Source of the DNA: Bradyrhizobium sp. LMTR 3
Lineage (GTDB): Bacteria > Pseudomonadota > Alphaproteobacteria > Rhizobiales > Xanthobacteraceae
DNA: 64,000 nt
Direction: 5' to 3'
Assembly: GCF_001693485.1 (NCBI RefSeq)
Contig: NZ_MAXC01000055.1
Span: 310,001 to 374,000, forward strand
Shown here: positions 43,917-51,764 of the stretch, piece by piece
How positions within the stretch are numbered: position 1 is the first letter of the stretch
Layout of the letters: each line of letters starts with the position of its first letter
Notes under the pieces: generated by a model
What the model was told of the DNA's origin: nothing
What the model saw: the letters and a program-made list of their open reading frames with translations, nothing else
The model's database searches: none
Position numbers and translations under genes: made by a program

Positions 43917-45719
43917 TCACTCCGCCGCCGAAATGCGGCTGAACTCGGTGGCCTGCAGCTCGAACAGCCCGCGATAGATGCCGCCGGGCCGCGCCGTCAG
44001 CGCCGCGTGCGTGCCCTGCTCGACGATCTCGCCGCGGTCGAACACCAGGATGCGGTCGAGGCTGCGCACCGTCGACAACCGGTGCGCGATCACGATCGAG
44101 GTGCGTCCCTTCATCAGCCGCTCCATCGCCTGCTGGATCAGGCCCTCTGACTCTGAATCAAGGCTGGAGGTTGCCTCGTCCAGGATCAGCACCGGCGCGT
44201 CCGCCAGGAACGCGCGTGCCAGCGCGACGCGCTGCCGTTCGCCGCCCGACAGCTTGACGCCGCGCTCGCCGACCAGCGTGCCGTAGCCCTTCGGCAGCCG
44301 CAGGATGAAGTCATGCGCGTTGGCGAGCCGCGCCGCCTGCTCGATCGCAGCCATGCTGGCGCCGGGCCGGCCATAGGCGATGTTCTCGGCCAGCGTGCGG
44401 TGAAACAGGATCGGCTCCTGCTGCACGATCGCGATCTGGCTGCGCAGCGATTGCTGCGTGGCTTTCGCGACATCCTGACCGTCGATCAGGATTTTCCCGC
44501 CGCCGATATCGTAGAGCCGTTGCACCAGCTTGACGAAGGTGGTCTTGCCGGAGCCGGAGCGGCCGACCAGGCCGACCCGTTCGCCGGCGCGGATCTCCAC
44601 CGACAGTCCGTCATACAGCGGCGCGCGGTGGCCGCCGTAATGGAACGTCACGTCGTCGAACACGATGCGGCCGCCCTGGATGTCGATCGGCTTGGCATCC
44701 GGCGCATCGGCGATGCCGATCGGCTCGTCGTGAATCGCGACCAGCTCCTCCATGTCGTTGACCGAACGCTGCAGGTTGTTGATGTGCATGCCGACGTCAC
44801 GCAGGTAAGCATGAATGATGTAGTAGCTGGTCAGCACATAGGTGACGTCGCCCGGCGTGGCGCGGCCGGCGATCCATAGCAGGATCGCCCCGCCGATCAC
44901 GGAGCCGCGAAAGCACAACAGCACCGCAAGTTGCGCCGTCGAGGTGTAGTTATAGCGATACCACGTCCGACGCACGCGCGTGCGCCAGCGTCCGACGACG
45001 CCGGCCAGCCGCGCATCCTCGCGCGCTTCCGCGCCGAAGGACTTTACCACCGCGTTGCAGGTCAAGGCGTCCGCCAGCGTGCCGCCAACCTTGGTGTCCC
45101 AGGCGTTGGAGACGCGCGCGGCCGGTGCGATGTACTTCACCGAGAACGCCATCGTCATCGAGACGTAGATAACTGTGCCGACCGCAATGACCGCACCTAA
45201 CACCGGCCAGTGCAGCCCGAGCAGGATCATCGAGCCGACCAGCACCAATAGCGACGGCAGCAGCGCCATCAAGATGGTGTCGTTGAGCAGGTCGAGCGCC
45301 CACATGCCGCGCGTGATCTTGCGCACAGTGGAGCCGGCAAACGAGTTGGCGTGCCAGTCGGTCGAGAAGCGCTGCACGCGCGCGAAGGCGTCGCGCGACA
45401 CGTCGGCCATGGTCGTGAGCGTGAACGGCACGATCGCCTGCAGGCCGGTCAGGCGCAGGACCATCGACATGAGGCCGAGCGCGACGATCCCGCCGAAGGC
45501 AACGAACGCGGCATGGCGCGCGGCCGGGTCGGAGGCGCCCAGCGTCAGCGCATCGACCAGCCGGCCGGAGAAGATCGGCATGAACAGGTCGGCCGCGGTT
45601 GCTCCCAGCAGGCCGCCGGTTACGACGGCGGCGCGGCCGGGCTGTTGCAGCCAGTGGCGGAACACGAACGGGATCACCACGCGTATCGCCGCGGGACGTT
45701 TGTCTATTTGAACGGTCAT
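43917..45719 (-). CDS. ABC transporter, fused permease and ATP-binding domain
   Basis: This 600-residue half-transporter of the exporter type has a six-helix membrane domain (about residues 25-310) followed by a nucleotide-binding domain. Walker A is VGRSGSGKTTFVK, the signature LSGGERQRVALARAF and Walker B LILDEATSSLDS. It probably works as a homodimer. The substrate is unknown; the family includes lipid, peptide and drug exporters. Upstream lies a compact promoter, leader ORF and hairpin (45843-46017) that could control it. Confidence 0.9.
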   Translation of the reverse strand: MTVQIDKRPAAIRVVIPFVFRHWLQQPGRAAVVTGGLLGATAADLFMPIFSGRLVDALTLGASDPAARHAAFVAFGGIVALGLMSMVLRLTGLQAIVPFTLTTMADVSRDAFARVQRFSTDWHANSFAGSTVRKITRGMWALDLLNDTILMALLPSLLVLVGSMILLGLHWPVLGAVIAVGTVIYVSMTMAFSVKYIAPAARVSNAWDTKVGGTLADALTCNAVVKSFGAEAREDARLAGVVGRWRTRVRRTWYRYNYTSTAQLAVLLCFRGSVIGGAILLWIAGRATPGDVTYVLTSYYIIHAYLRDVGMHINNLQRSVNDMEELVAIHDEPIGIADAPDAKPIDIQGGRIVFDDVTFHYGGHRAPLYDGLSVEIRAGERVGLVGRSGSGKTTFVKLVQRLYDIGGGKILIDGQDVAKATQQSLRSQIAIVQQEPILFHRTLAENIAYGRPGASMAAIEQAARLANAHDFILRLPKGYGTLVGERGVKLSGGERQRVALARAFLADAPVLILDEATSSLDSESEGLIQQAMERLMKGRTSIVIAHRLSTVRSLDRILVFDRGEIVEQGTHAALTARPGGIYRGLFELQATEFSRISAAE

Positions 45720-45842
45720 GGCGTCATCCGGCTGCGCGAACGGCGCAAACCGGCTCCATCTGGGTTTGACGCGCGGGCAGCCCCGGGGCCGAACGCATGC
45801 GTCGTTGAAAAACTGTCGTTAAGTCGTTGGGAAGTTTGGAAA

Positions 45843-45863
45843 GATCGGGCGTCAGGCCCGATC
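45843..45863 (-). terminator. Hairpin between leader ORF and ABC gene
   Basis: GATCGGGC pairs with GCCCGATC around a 5-base loop. On the minus strand it is followed by TTTCC. It lies 21 bases after the leader ORF stop and 124 bases before the ABC transporter start. The short T-run makes it a weak or conditional terminator. Confidence 0.55.
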
Positions 45864-45883
45864 AGGGCCGGCGGAGATCGCGC

Positions 45884-45955
45884 TCAGCGACGCGACCGAA
45901 AAACCAGCACCAGCGTCGGACGCGAGGGCGCGATCTGCGAATACATCGAAATCAT
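45884..45955 (-). CDS. Putative 23-residue leader peptide
   Basis: An ATG at 45955 opens a frame of 23 codons (starting MISMYSQIAPSRPTLV, ending with several Arg codons) and stops at 45884. A GGGGAG ribosome binding site sits six bases upstream, and a good promoter (45989-46017) lies just before it, giving a leader of about 27 bases. A hairpin follows, then the ABC exporter gene. This arrangement looks like a translational attenuator. The peptide has no run of one amino acid, so the sensed signal is unclear. Too short for a standalone function call. Confidence 0.5.
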   Translation of the reverse strand: MISMYSQIAPSRPTLVLVFRSRR

Positions 45956-45988
45956 GCAAATCTCCCCGGTTCGAGCGACAATGCGCAG

Positions 45989-46017
45989 CTTATAAATGCA
46001 TCGCGGGTGATTTGCAA
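45989..46017 (-). promoter_or_regulatory. Sigma70-type promoter of the leader transcript
   Basis: On the minus strand TTGCAA (46012-46017) and TATAAG (45989-45994) are separated by exactly 17 bases. Downstream come the GGGGAG ribosome binding site and the 23-codon ORF. It is the best -35/-10 pair seen by eye in the window. Confidence 0.65.
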
Positions 46018-46053
46018 CATGACAAGGGCGTGAACAGCGTTGTCTCGCCGCTT

Positions 46054-47637
46054 TTAATGCGCGTCGCCGCCGAGCGCCGCTGCTGAAGGCTTTTCCAGAA
46101 CCATCACCAGCAGGCTCAGGCCGAAATAGAACACCGCCAGCATGAAGAAGGCGTCGCCATAGCCCATCACGACGGCCTGGCGGTGCACGATCTGCGACAA
46201 TTGCTTCAGCGCCATCAGGGCGGAATCGCCCATGCCCTGCATGCGCTGGGTGAACATGTTGAGGGTATCGACCGCGGCGGCGTTGCCCCAGGTGACGCGG
46301 TCGTGCAGGCGCGAGATGTGGAGGTCAGTGCGCTCGTTCAGCACCTGGTTGATGACGGCCAAGCCCACCGCACCGCCGAGATTGCGCGTCAGGTTGAACA
46401 GGCCCGAGGCGTTCTTCACCCGCTCCGGCGCCAGCGTGCCGAGCGCGATCGTGTTGGTCGGCACTATCACCAGCATCAAGCCGGCTCCGCGCAAAATCTG
46501 CGGCAGCAGCAATTCGTAGAAATCATACTCTTTCGTCATCCAGGTCATCTGGTACGAGCCGAGCGCGAACAGCACCAGACCGATCGCGATCAGGTAGCGC
46601 ACGTCGTATTTCGCCATCAACCGCCCCACAATCGGCGCGGTGAGGAACATGGCGATACCAGAGACGAACATGGTCTCACCGATCATCATCGGGCTGTAGC
46701 CGCGCACTTCGGCGAGGTAACGCGGATACATGTAGGTGAGCCCGTAAAGGCCGATGCCGACGCAGAACGAGATCAGGCAGCAGAGGCTGAAATTGCGGTC
46801 GGTGAAGGTCCTGAGGTCGACGATCGGCTCTCGCACGCTGAGCACGCGCCAGAAGAAGGCGATCGCCGAGATCGCACAGATCGCGGCGCAGACCGCGACC
46901 GAGGTGTCTTCCAGCCATTGCGACTGCGGCCCCTCTTCCAGCACATATTCGAGCGTGCCGAGGAATCCGGCCATGAACAGCAGGCCCCACCAGTCGAAAT
47001 GCTCGAGCAGCGCGAAATTCGGCCTGTCGAAATCGCACAGCGTCCATACGCCGATGGTGATGCCGATGCCGGGAACGATGTTGATGAAGAACAGCCAGTG
47101 CCACGACATCGTGTCTGTAATGAAACCACCGACGGTCGGCCCGATCGTCGGCGCCAGTGTCGCGACCAGGCCGATGATCGGAGCGACGATATGGATTTTC
47201 GAACGCGGGAACACCGTATAGGCGGATGCGAACACGGTCGGGATCATGCCCGCGCCCAGAAAACCCTGGATCGCGCGCCACACGATCATCTGCTCGATTG
47301 TCGAGGCAAAACCGCAGAACAAGCTTGCGACGGTAAAGCCGGAAGCGGAAATCGCAAACAGAAGACGCGTGCCGAACGCGCGCGACAGGAACCCGGATAG
47401 CGGGATCGCGATCACCTCGGCGATCAGATATGAGGTCTGCACCCACGATACTTCGCTGGAGCTGGCCGAAAGGCCGGCTTGTATCTGCTGCAGCGACGCC
47501 GAGACGACCTGGATGTCCAGGATCGACATGAACATCCCGAACACCATGAAGAGAAAGGCAAACAGCCGTCGCGGCGGGATGCGCTCGTCGACTGCTGTGT
47601 TCATCAGCGAGGGCGATGCGGTGATGGCGTCGGCCAT
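46054..47637 (-). CDS. emrB: DHA2-family MFS drug exporter (EmrB type)
   Basis: This 527-residue inner-membrane protein has about 14 transmembrane segments, the DHA2 layout. It starts with the IPPRRLFAFLFMVFGMFMSI segment and shows LDIQVVSASLQQI as in EmrB. It should form a tripartite pump with the HlyD-like protein at 47689-48987, which lies 51 bases upstream in the same direction, and an outer-membrane channel not seen here. The substrate range is not predictable. Confidence 0.9.
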   Translation of the reverse strand: MADAITASPSLMNTAVDERIPPRRLFAFLFMVFGMFMSILDIQVVSASLQQIQAGLSASSSEVSWVQTSYLIAEVIAIPLSGFLSRAFGTRLLFAISASGFTVASLFCGFASTIEQMIVWRAIQGFLGAGMIPTVFASAYTVFPRSKIHIVAPIIGLVATLAPTIGPTVGGFITDTMSWHWLFFINIVPGIGITIGVWTLCDFDRPNFALLEHFDWWGLLFMAGFLGTLEYVLEEGPQSQWLEDTSVAVCAAICAISAIAFFWRVLSVREPIVDLRTFTDRNFSLCCLISFCVGIGLYGLTYMYPRYLAEVRGYSPMMIGETMFVSGIAMFLTAPIVGRLMAKYDVRYLIAIGLVLFALGSYQMTWMTKEYDFYELLLPQILRGAGLMLVIVPTNTIALGTLAPERVKNASGLFNLTRNLGGAVGLAVINQVLNERTDLHISRLHDRVTWGNAAAVDTLNMFTQRMQGMGDSALMALKQLSQIVHRQAVVMGYGDAFFMLAVFYFGLSLLVMVLEKPSAAALGGDAH

Positions 47638-47688
47638 GATCAGCTCGGCACAGGCGCCGGGCGTTTCGCCCGGAGCTCGAGGTGAGAA

Positions 47689-48987
47689 TTACTGCGGTTG
47701 AACCGTCGCGGGCGCGTCGAGGTCGGCTTCGCTGTCCGCGTCGGCTGCGCCCTCGCGGGTGTCGACGGTCACATAGACGGACATGCCGGCGCGCAGCAGG
47801 TTCTGCTTCGCAACTTCCTTCGGCACGCGAATGCGAACCGGCAGCCGCTGCACGATCTTGGTGAAGTTGCCGGTGGCGTTGTCCGGCGGCAGCAGCGTGA
47901 ACACCGATCCTGCCGCGGGTGAAATGCTGTCGACGACGCCGGCGAATTTGCGATGGCCGTACGCATCCACCGATATTTTTACGGGCTGGCCGGGACGGAT
48001 GCGCTTGAGCTGGGTTTCCTTGTAGTTGGCGTCGATGAAGACGTCGTTGAGCGGCACCACATTGGCGAGCCGCTGCCCGGCCTGGATGAAATCGCCGGCA
48101 TTGACGAGCCGATTGGAGAAGGTGCCGTCGACGGGCGCGCGCACCGAGGTGAAGGCAAGGTCGCGCTCCGCCTTGGCAAGCTGGGTCTGCAATTCCACGA
48201 GCTGCGCGCGCGCCTCGGCCTGCTGCGCCTTCGTCACCTCGACATTGTCGCGCGCGGCGTCATAGGCCGCCTGCGCCGATTTCACCGCGGCGAGGCTCTG
48301 GTCGCGGCCAGCTTCGGAGACCTCGAAGGCGGCGCGTGAGGCAAAGCCCTTGGTGCTCAGCGTCTGCTGGCGATCGAAGTCGAGGCCTGCGCGCTTCATC
48401 GCCGCTTCCGCGGAAGTGAGCTGCGCCCTGGTCTGCTCGACGGCGCTTTCGAGCGCCGTGACCTGACGGCCGATGCGGTCGATGGTGGCCTGCTGGGTCG
48501 CGATCTTGCTGCGCGCGGCTTCCACCGCGATGCGATAGTCGCCGTCGTCGATCCTGAAGATCACGTCGCCGGCGCGAACGAGCGAATTATCGCGAGGCAG
48601 GATAGCCGCGACATGGCCCGATACCCGGGCGCCCAGCGTGGTGTTGTTGGCGCGAACGTAAGCGTCGTCCGTCGAGACATAGAAGCGCCCGACCAGGACG
48701 AAGTAGACGGCGTAACCGATCGCGGCCAGCGCGAGCAAGCCGAGCACGCCGATCATGACCAACTTGCGCTTGCCCGGTTTCGCCGCCGGTGCATCGACGG
48801 ACGCGGCGGCCGGTTTTTCAATTGCGGGAGCGCCGGGCGGCTCCGCGGGACGACGCCTGGTTTCTTCCGCGACGTGAGTCCGCAACTGATCGGCGAGCTG
48901 AGGGCTGGCCTCGGGCGCGGCTTCGTCCTGCGCCTCGTCCGGTTCGGCGCGAACGACGCGTGCGGCCTGGTCTCTCGCTGCGGCCAT
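47689..48987 (-). CDS. emrA: HlyD-family membrane fusion protein (EmrA type)
   Basis: This 432-residue periplasmic adaptor has an N-terminal cytosolic stretch rich in Ala and Glu, one transmembrane helix (LVMIGVLGLLALAAIGYAVY), then the barrel-sandwich and long coiled-coil hairpin (YRIAVEAARSKIATQQATID), and the C-terminal LRAGMSVYVTVDTREGA. The start at 48987 (MAAARDQAARVVRAEPDEAQ) has a GGGGAGG site upstream. It shares a promoter region with the divergent TetR gene, with an operator at 49073-49093. Confidence 0.9.
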   Translation of the reverse strand: MAAARDQAARVVRAEPDEAQDEAAPEASPQLADQLRTHVAEETRRRPAEPPGAPAIEKPAAASVDAPAAKPGKRKLVMIGVLGLLALAAIGYAVYFVLVGRFYVSTDDAYVRANNTTLGARVSGHVAAILPRDNSLVRAGDVIFRIDDGDYRIAVEAARSKIATQQATIDRIGRQVTALESAVEQTRAQLTSAEAAMKRAGLDFDRQQTLSTKGFASRAAFEVSEAGRDQSLAAVKSAQAAYDAARDNVEVTKAQQAEARAQLVELQTQLAKAERDLAFTSVRAPVDGTFSNRLVNAGDFIQAGQRLANVVPLNDVFIDANYKETQLKRIRPGQPVKISVDAYGHRKFAGVVDSISPAAGSVFTLLPPDNATGNFTKIVQRLPVRIRVPKEVAKQNLLRAGMSVYVTVDTREGAADADSEADLDAPATVQPQ

Positions 48988-49072
48988 CAACGGGGCCTCC
49001 CCATTTTCAAAATGTCGCGATGCATGAAGCCACGAAAACCGGCCGCATTGGCGCCTTTGGTTCAAAATATCT

Positions 49073-49093
49073 TTGACCGAACGGTTCGGTCAA
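49073..49093. promoter_or_regulatory. Inverted-repeat operator between emrA and tetR
   Basis: Perfect 10-base arms TTGACCGAAC and GTTCGGTCAA surround one G. It lies 86 bases before the emrA ATG and 87 before the tetR ATG, the expected place for a TetR-family repressor controlling the pump and itself. Binding is inferred. Confidence 0.75.
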
Positions 49094-49179
49094 GTTAGAT
49101 TGCTACCACCCCGACCATAAAGCGAGAAGAGACTTCCTACTATATCCCGGGTTGAATTCTTGCGCGAGACGATAAACCA

Positions 49180-49821
49180 ATGGTTGCATCCACAGCAAAC
49201 ACGATTCATCCGTTAGGCGAGGAGGACGGTTCGAAGCGCCGCCAGATTTTGGACGGCGCGCGACAGGTGTTCATGGATCTGGGCTTTGATGGGGCCAGCA
49301 TGAACGAGATCGCGCGGTCGGCCGGCGTCTCCAAAGGCACGCTTTATGTCTACTTCGCCGACAAGAGCCGGCTGTTCGAGGCCATCGTCGAGGACGAAGC
49401 GCTCGAAAAAAGCAAGATAGCGTACAATCTCGATCCCAAACGCGATGTCGAAACCACGCTGTGCGAATTCGGCCGAACCTATATCGGTTCGATCTGCCAG
49501 CCGGGCGGCGGTTCGTCGATCCGCACGGTAATGGCAATCGCCGAGCGGATGCCGGAGGTCGGACGCCAATTTTACGGGAACGTGCTGGCAAAGACGATCA
49601 ACCGCCTCGCCGAGTATCTGCAGGCGCATGTCCGGTCGAACGAGCTTGCGATCGACGATTGCGGCCTCGCCGCCGCGCAATTCCTGCAGATGTGCCAGGC
49701 GACGCTGTTTCTGCCGTTCGTGTTTCAGGCCGAGCCGGCGCCGTCGGCGGAGCGCATCGCGCGCGTGGTCGACAGCGCAACGCGGATGTTTTTGGCGACG
49801 TACCGGGCGAAACTGAAGTAG
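49180..49821 (+). CDS. TetR-family regulator of the emrAB pump
   Basis: This 213-residue regulator has an N-terminal helix-turn-helix (ILDGARQVFMDLGFDGASMN, EIARSAGVSKGTLYVYFADK) and a C-terminal ligand-binding domain of the TetR_C_7/AefR-like type. It is divergent from emrA across a perfect palindrome, so it most likely represses the pump and itself, with release by a pump substrate. It starts at the ATG at 49180, with a helical leader (MVASTANTIHPLGEEDGSKR). Confidence 0.88.
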   Translation: MVASTANTIHPLGEEDGSKRRQILDGARQVFMDLGFDGASMNEIARSAGVSKGTLYVYFADKSRLFEAIVEDEALEKSKIAYNLDPKRDVETTLCEFGRTYIGSICQPGGGSSIRTVMAIAERMPEVGRQFYGNVLAKTINRLAEYLQAHVRSNELAIDDCGLAAAQFLQMCQATLFLPFVFQAEPAPSAERIARVVDSATRMFLATYRAKLK

Positions 49822-50289
49822 TCCCCTCCTCGACCTTTCCTGGTCACGAGCCAAAAGCTGATGAACCGGGGGAACAAAATGATGTCGTCGTGCGTCACGG
49901 TCGCGCTGTGCAAGGGCGTCAACAGGAAAGCCGTGGCCTAGGAACCATCGTTCCGCTGGATAGTTTATCCCCGCTCGGAGGGCATGGATGATGTCCGTAA
50001 AGAGCGCACTTTTTTGGATGACCGGCGTTCCGCTATCGATCATTCTGCTGCTCGCACTCTTCCTGCATCCCGGCTGACGCGTTCGTTAGGGCAACTCGTC
50101 GAGTCGCAGCTTCAATTGAAGTTCGACCGGACATCGCGCAGCCAGAGCCTGTAAGGTCGCCTGGAAAAAGGGCGACGTGATCGGGATCAAGTCGTGTAAC
50201 GTGCGACCGGTCTCCCTCTCGCACCTTAGAGCAGCGGTGGCGACCTGCCAGAATGGCGGGAGCACCATCACCACACCCACGAGGTATTG
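49822..50289. other. Gap between TetR and YunG genes
   Basis: This 468-base stretch contains the microprotein gene at 49988-50077 and otherwise no ORF that I trust. A 20-codon frame at 49879-49941 with a GGGGGAA site upstream may be chance. No repeats of the families seen elsewhere are present. Confidence 0.5.
49988..50077 (+). CDS. Membrane microprotein, 29 aa
   Basis: An ATG at 49988 (another at 49991) opens a 29-codon frame, MMSVKSALFWMTGVP then SIILLLALFLHPG, stopping at 50077. A strong GGAGGG ribosome binding site at 49977-49982 lies 5 or 8 bases upstream of the two ATGs. The peptide is a single hydrophobic helix with a short cationic N-terminus, so it should insert into the inner membrane. 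I do not know its function. It is too short for usual gene finders, which may explain its absence from annotations. Confidence 0.6.
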   Translation: MMSVKSALFWMTGVPLSIILLLALFLHPG

Positions 50290-50646
50290 ATGACGACGGG
50301 CTGCCCATCCCTGATCGGTCTCTATCACAAACTGCGCGATGCCTGGTCGGCGGAGACGAGCAGCCAGTGGCGGTCCGACAATCCGGCGGCGGGTCAATGC
50401 TCGGTGACAGCGCTGGTGATCCAGGACGAACTCGGAGGCGGGATACTGAAGACGGACGTCAACGGCGCCTGGCACTTCTACAATCAGGTCGACGGGCGGC
50501 GCGTCGATTTCACGATGAGCCAGTTCGACAGCCCAATCGGGTATGATGACCTCCCGAGCAACAGGCAGGAGGCGTTCAGCGACACCTCCGCAAGGCAATA
50601 CGAACTGCTTCTCGGGCTGGTTCGATCAGGAAAGCGGCCGTCGTGA
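50290..50646 (+). CDS. YunG-family protein
   Basis: This 118-residue cytosolic protein matches the YunG layout: AWSAETSSQWRSDNPAAGQC, SVTALVIQDELGGGILKT, then WHFYNQVDGRRVDFTMSQF and the closing DTSARQYELLLGLV. A conserved Cys follows GQ and a His lies in WHFYN, reminiscent of a Cys-His pair as in papain-like folds; this is only suggestive. The ATG at 50290 has GAGG five bases upstream. It precedes the KTSC gene by 13 bases, so the two may be one unit. Confidence 0.75.
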   Translation: MTTGCPSLIGLYHKLRDAWSAETSSQWRSDNPAAGQCSVTALVIQDELGGGILKTDVNGAWHFYNQVDGRRVDFTMSQFDSPIGYDDLPSNRQEAFSDTSARQYELLLGLVRSGKRPS

Positions 50647-50659
50647 ACCTTGACGTCAA

Positions 50660-50992
50660 ATGACCCGTCTCGCCTTCATCCTCGCCCTGCTCTTCGCCGC
50701 GCCCTGGGAGGAAGCCGAGACCGTTGACGTCAAAGACCGCGGCCTGGTCGACCTCGCGCCGTTCACCTGTCAGGATGTCACCCGGAGCAGCGTCATCAGC
50801 CGGGTATGCTACGACAGCGAAAGCCAGCGCATGCTGGTCCAGCGCCACGCGAGTTACGAGCAATATTGCGATGTGCCGAAGAACGCCATCGGTGCGCTCC
50901 TGAATGCGCCGTCGATGGGCCAATACTTCAACGCCAACATCAAGGCGGCCGACCACGACGGTAACCGGCTTTACGATTGCCCAAGCACATAA
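50660..50992 (+). CDS. Exported KTSC-domain protein
   Basis: This 110-residue protein has a short signal peptide (MTRLAFILALLFAAPWEEAE). A KTSC-like region follows (SVISRVCYDSESQRMLVQRH, then YEQYCDVP and GQYFNANI). KTSC domains are small beta folds of unknown function. Paired cysteines (TCQDV, VCYDS, QYCDV, YDCPS) could form disulfides in the periplasm. It has no clear ribosome binding site and may be translated after the YunG gene. Confidence 0.7.
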   Translation: MTRLAFILALLFAAPWEEAETVDVKDRGLVDLAPFTCQDVTRSSVISRVCYDSESQRMLVQRHASYEQYCDVPKNAIGALLNAPSMGQYFNANIKAADHDGNRLYDCPST

Positions 50993-51057
50993 AGCGTCGT
51001 CCCATTAGTGACGTCACGCCCGCTATTGTGGCCCGCGCTGTCCTCGCGCCTCCGTGA

Positions 51058-51093
51058 TTTGACAATTCGTTCATTTTTGTAAAAATCGTCAAA
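51058..51093. promoter_or_regulatory. Imperfect inverted repeat at the TetR start
   Basis: TTTGACAATT (51058-51067) and AATCGTCAAA (51084-51093) are inverted with one mismatch around 16 bases. The right arm ends on the A of the TetR start codon, and TTGACA inside the left arm is a good -35. This fits autorepression by the encoded TetR protein. Confidence 0.5.
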
Positions 51094-51764
51094 TGAGCGC
51101 CCGTACCCGCATTCTCGATGCCGCGATGCTGGTGTTCCGCCGGCACGGCTTTCGGCGCTCGTCGATCGAGCAGGCCGCCGATGCTGCCGGGCTGACGCGA
51201 CAGGCGCTCTATCACCACTTCAAATCCAAGGAAGCGCTGTTCCGTGCCGTCATCGAGCGGCTGCATGAGGAGGCGTTTGCCGCCGAGATCGCCGCAGCAA
51301 GCGCCGCGGAGAAGGCCGGCGGCAGCCTCGCCGATATTCTCGTCGCGTCCGTTTCCGCCAAGCTCGGACAGATGGCCGCTTCGCTCGACGGCTCGCCCCA
51401 TGTCGAGGAGCTGTTCTCCGAACATCTGTTGCAAGCCCGCGACCTCTACCAGAAATATACCGCTCTCTATGCGGATCAGCTCGCCGCGACGATCACGCGC
51501 GTCTGCCGCAAGCAGGGCCTCGTTCTCAACGCCGGCATGACGCCGCGCGAGCTTGCGCGATGCATCGAGATGGCGGTCAACGGCACCAAGTCCGCCTACC
51601 CCGCGCTGCAGCCGCCCGGTGCCTTTCTGAAGGATCTGGAAATCATGCTGCGCACGCTGATCGCCGGGGCCGTCGGCCCGGCGAAGCAGCCGCGCGCGGC
51701 CAAACCGAAGCCAGCCAAGAAATCTGACAAGAAATCCGCCCGCAAACCTGGAGATCGCAGATGA
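51093..51764 (+). CDS. TetR-family regulator of the molybdenum hydroxylase genes
   Basis: This 223-residue regulator has the helix-turn-helix ARTRILDAAMLVFRRHGFRR, AADAAGLTRQALYHHFKSKE, then a C-terminal domain and a Lys/Pro-rich tail (KPKPAKKSDKKSARK). There is no ribosome binding site before the ATG at 51093, where an inverted repeat overlaps the start, so translation may be leaderless. The stop overlaps the start of the following molybdenum enzyme gene by four bases (51761-51764), so the three genes form one operon. Confidence 0.85.
   Translation: MSARTRILDAAMLVFRRHGFRRSSIEQAADAAGLTRQALYHHFKSKEALFRAVIERLHEEAFAAEIAAASAAEKAGGSLADILVASVSAKLGQMAASLDGSPHVEELFSEHLLQARDLYQKYTALYADQLAATITRVCRKQGLVLNAGMTPRELARCIEMAVNGTKSAYPALQPPGAFLKDLEIMLRTLIAGAVGPAKQPRAAKPKPAKKSDKKSARKPGDRR

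Noticed and set aside
49879..49941. 20-codon plus-strand ORF with GGGGGAA upstream
   Set aside because: The peptide has no clear structure and the length is within chance expectation for this base composition.
50086..50598. 170-residue minus-strand ORF
   Set aside because: It is antisense to the better supported YunG gene and shows no domain.
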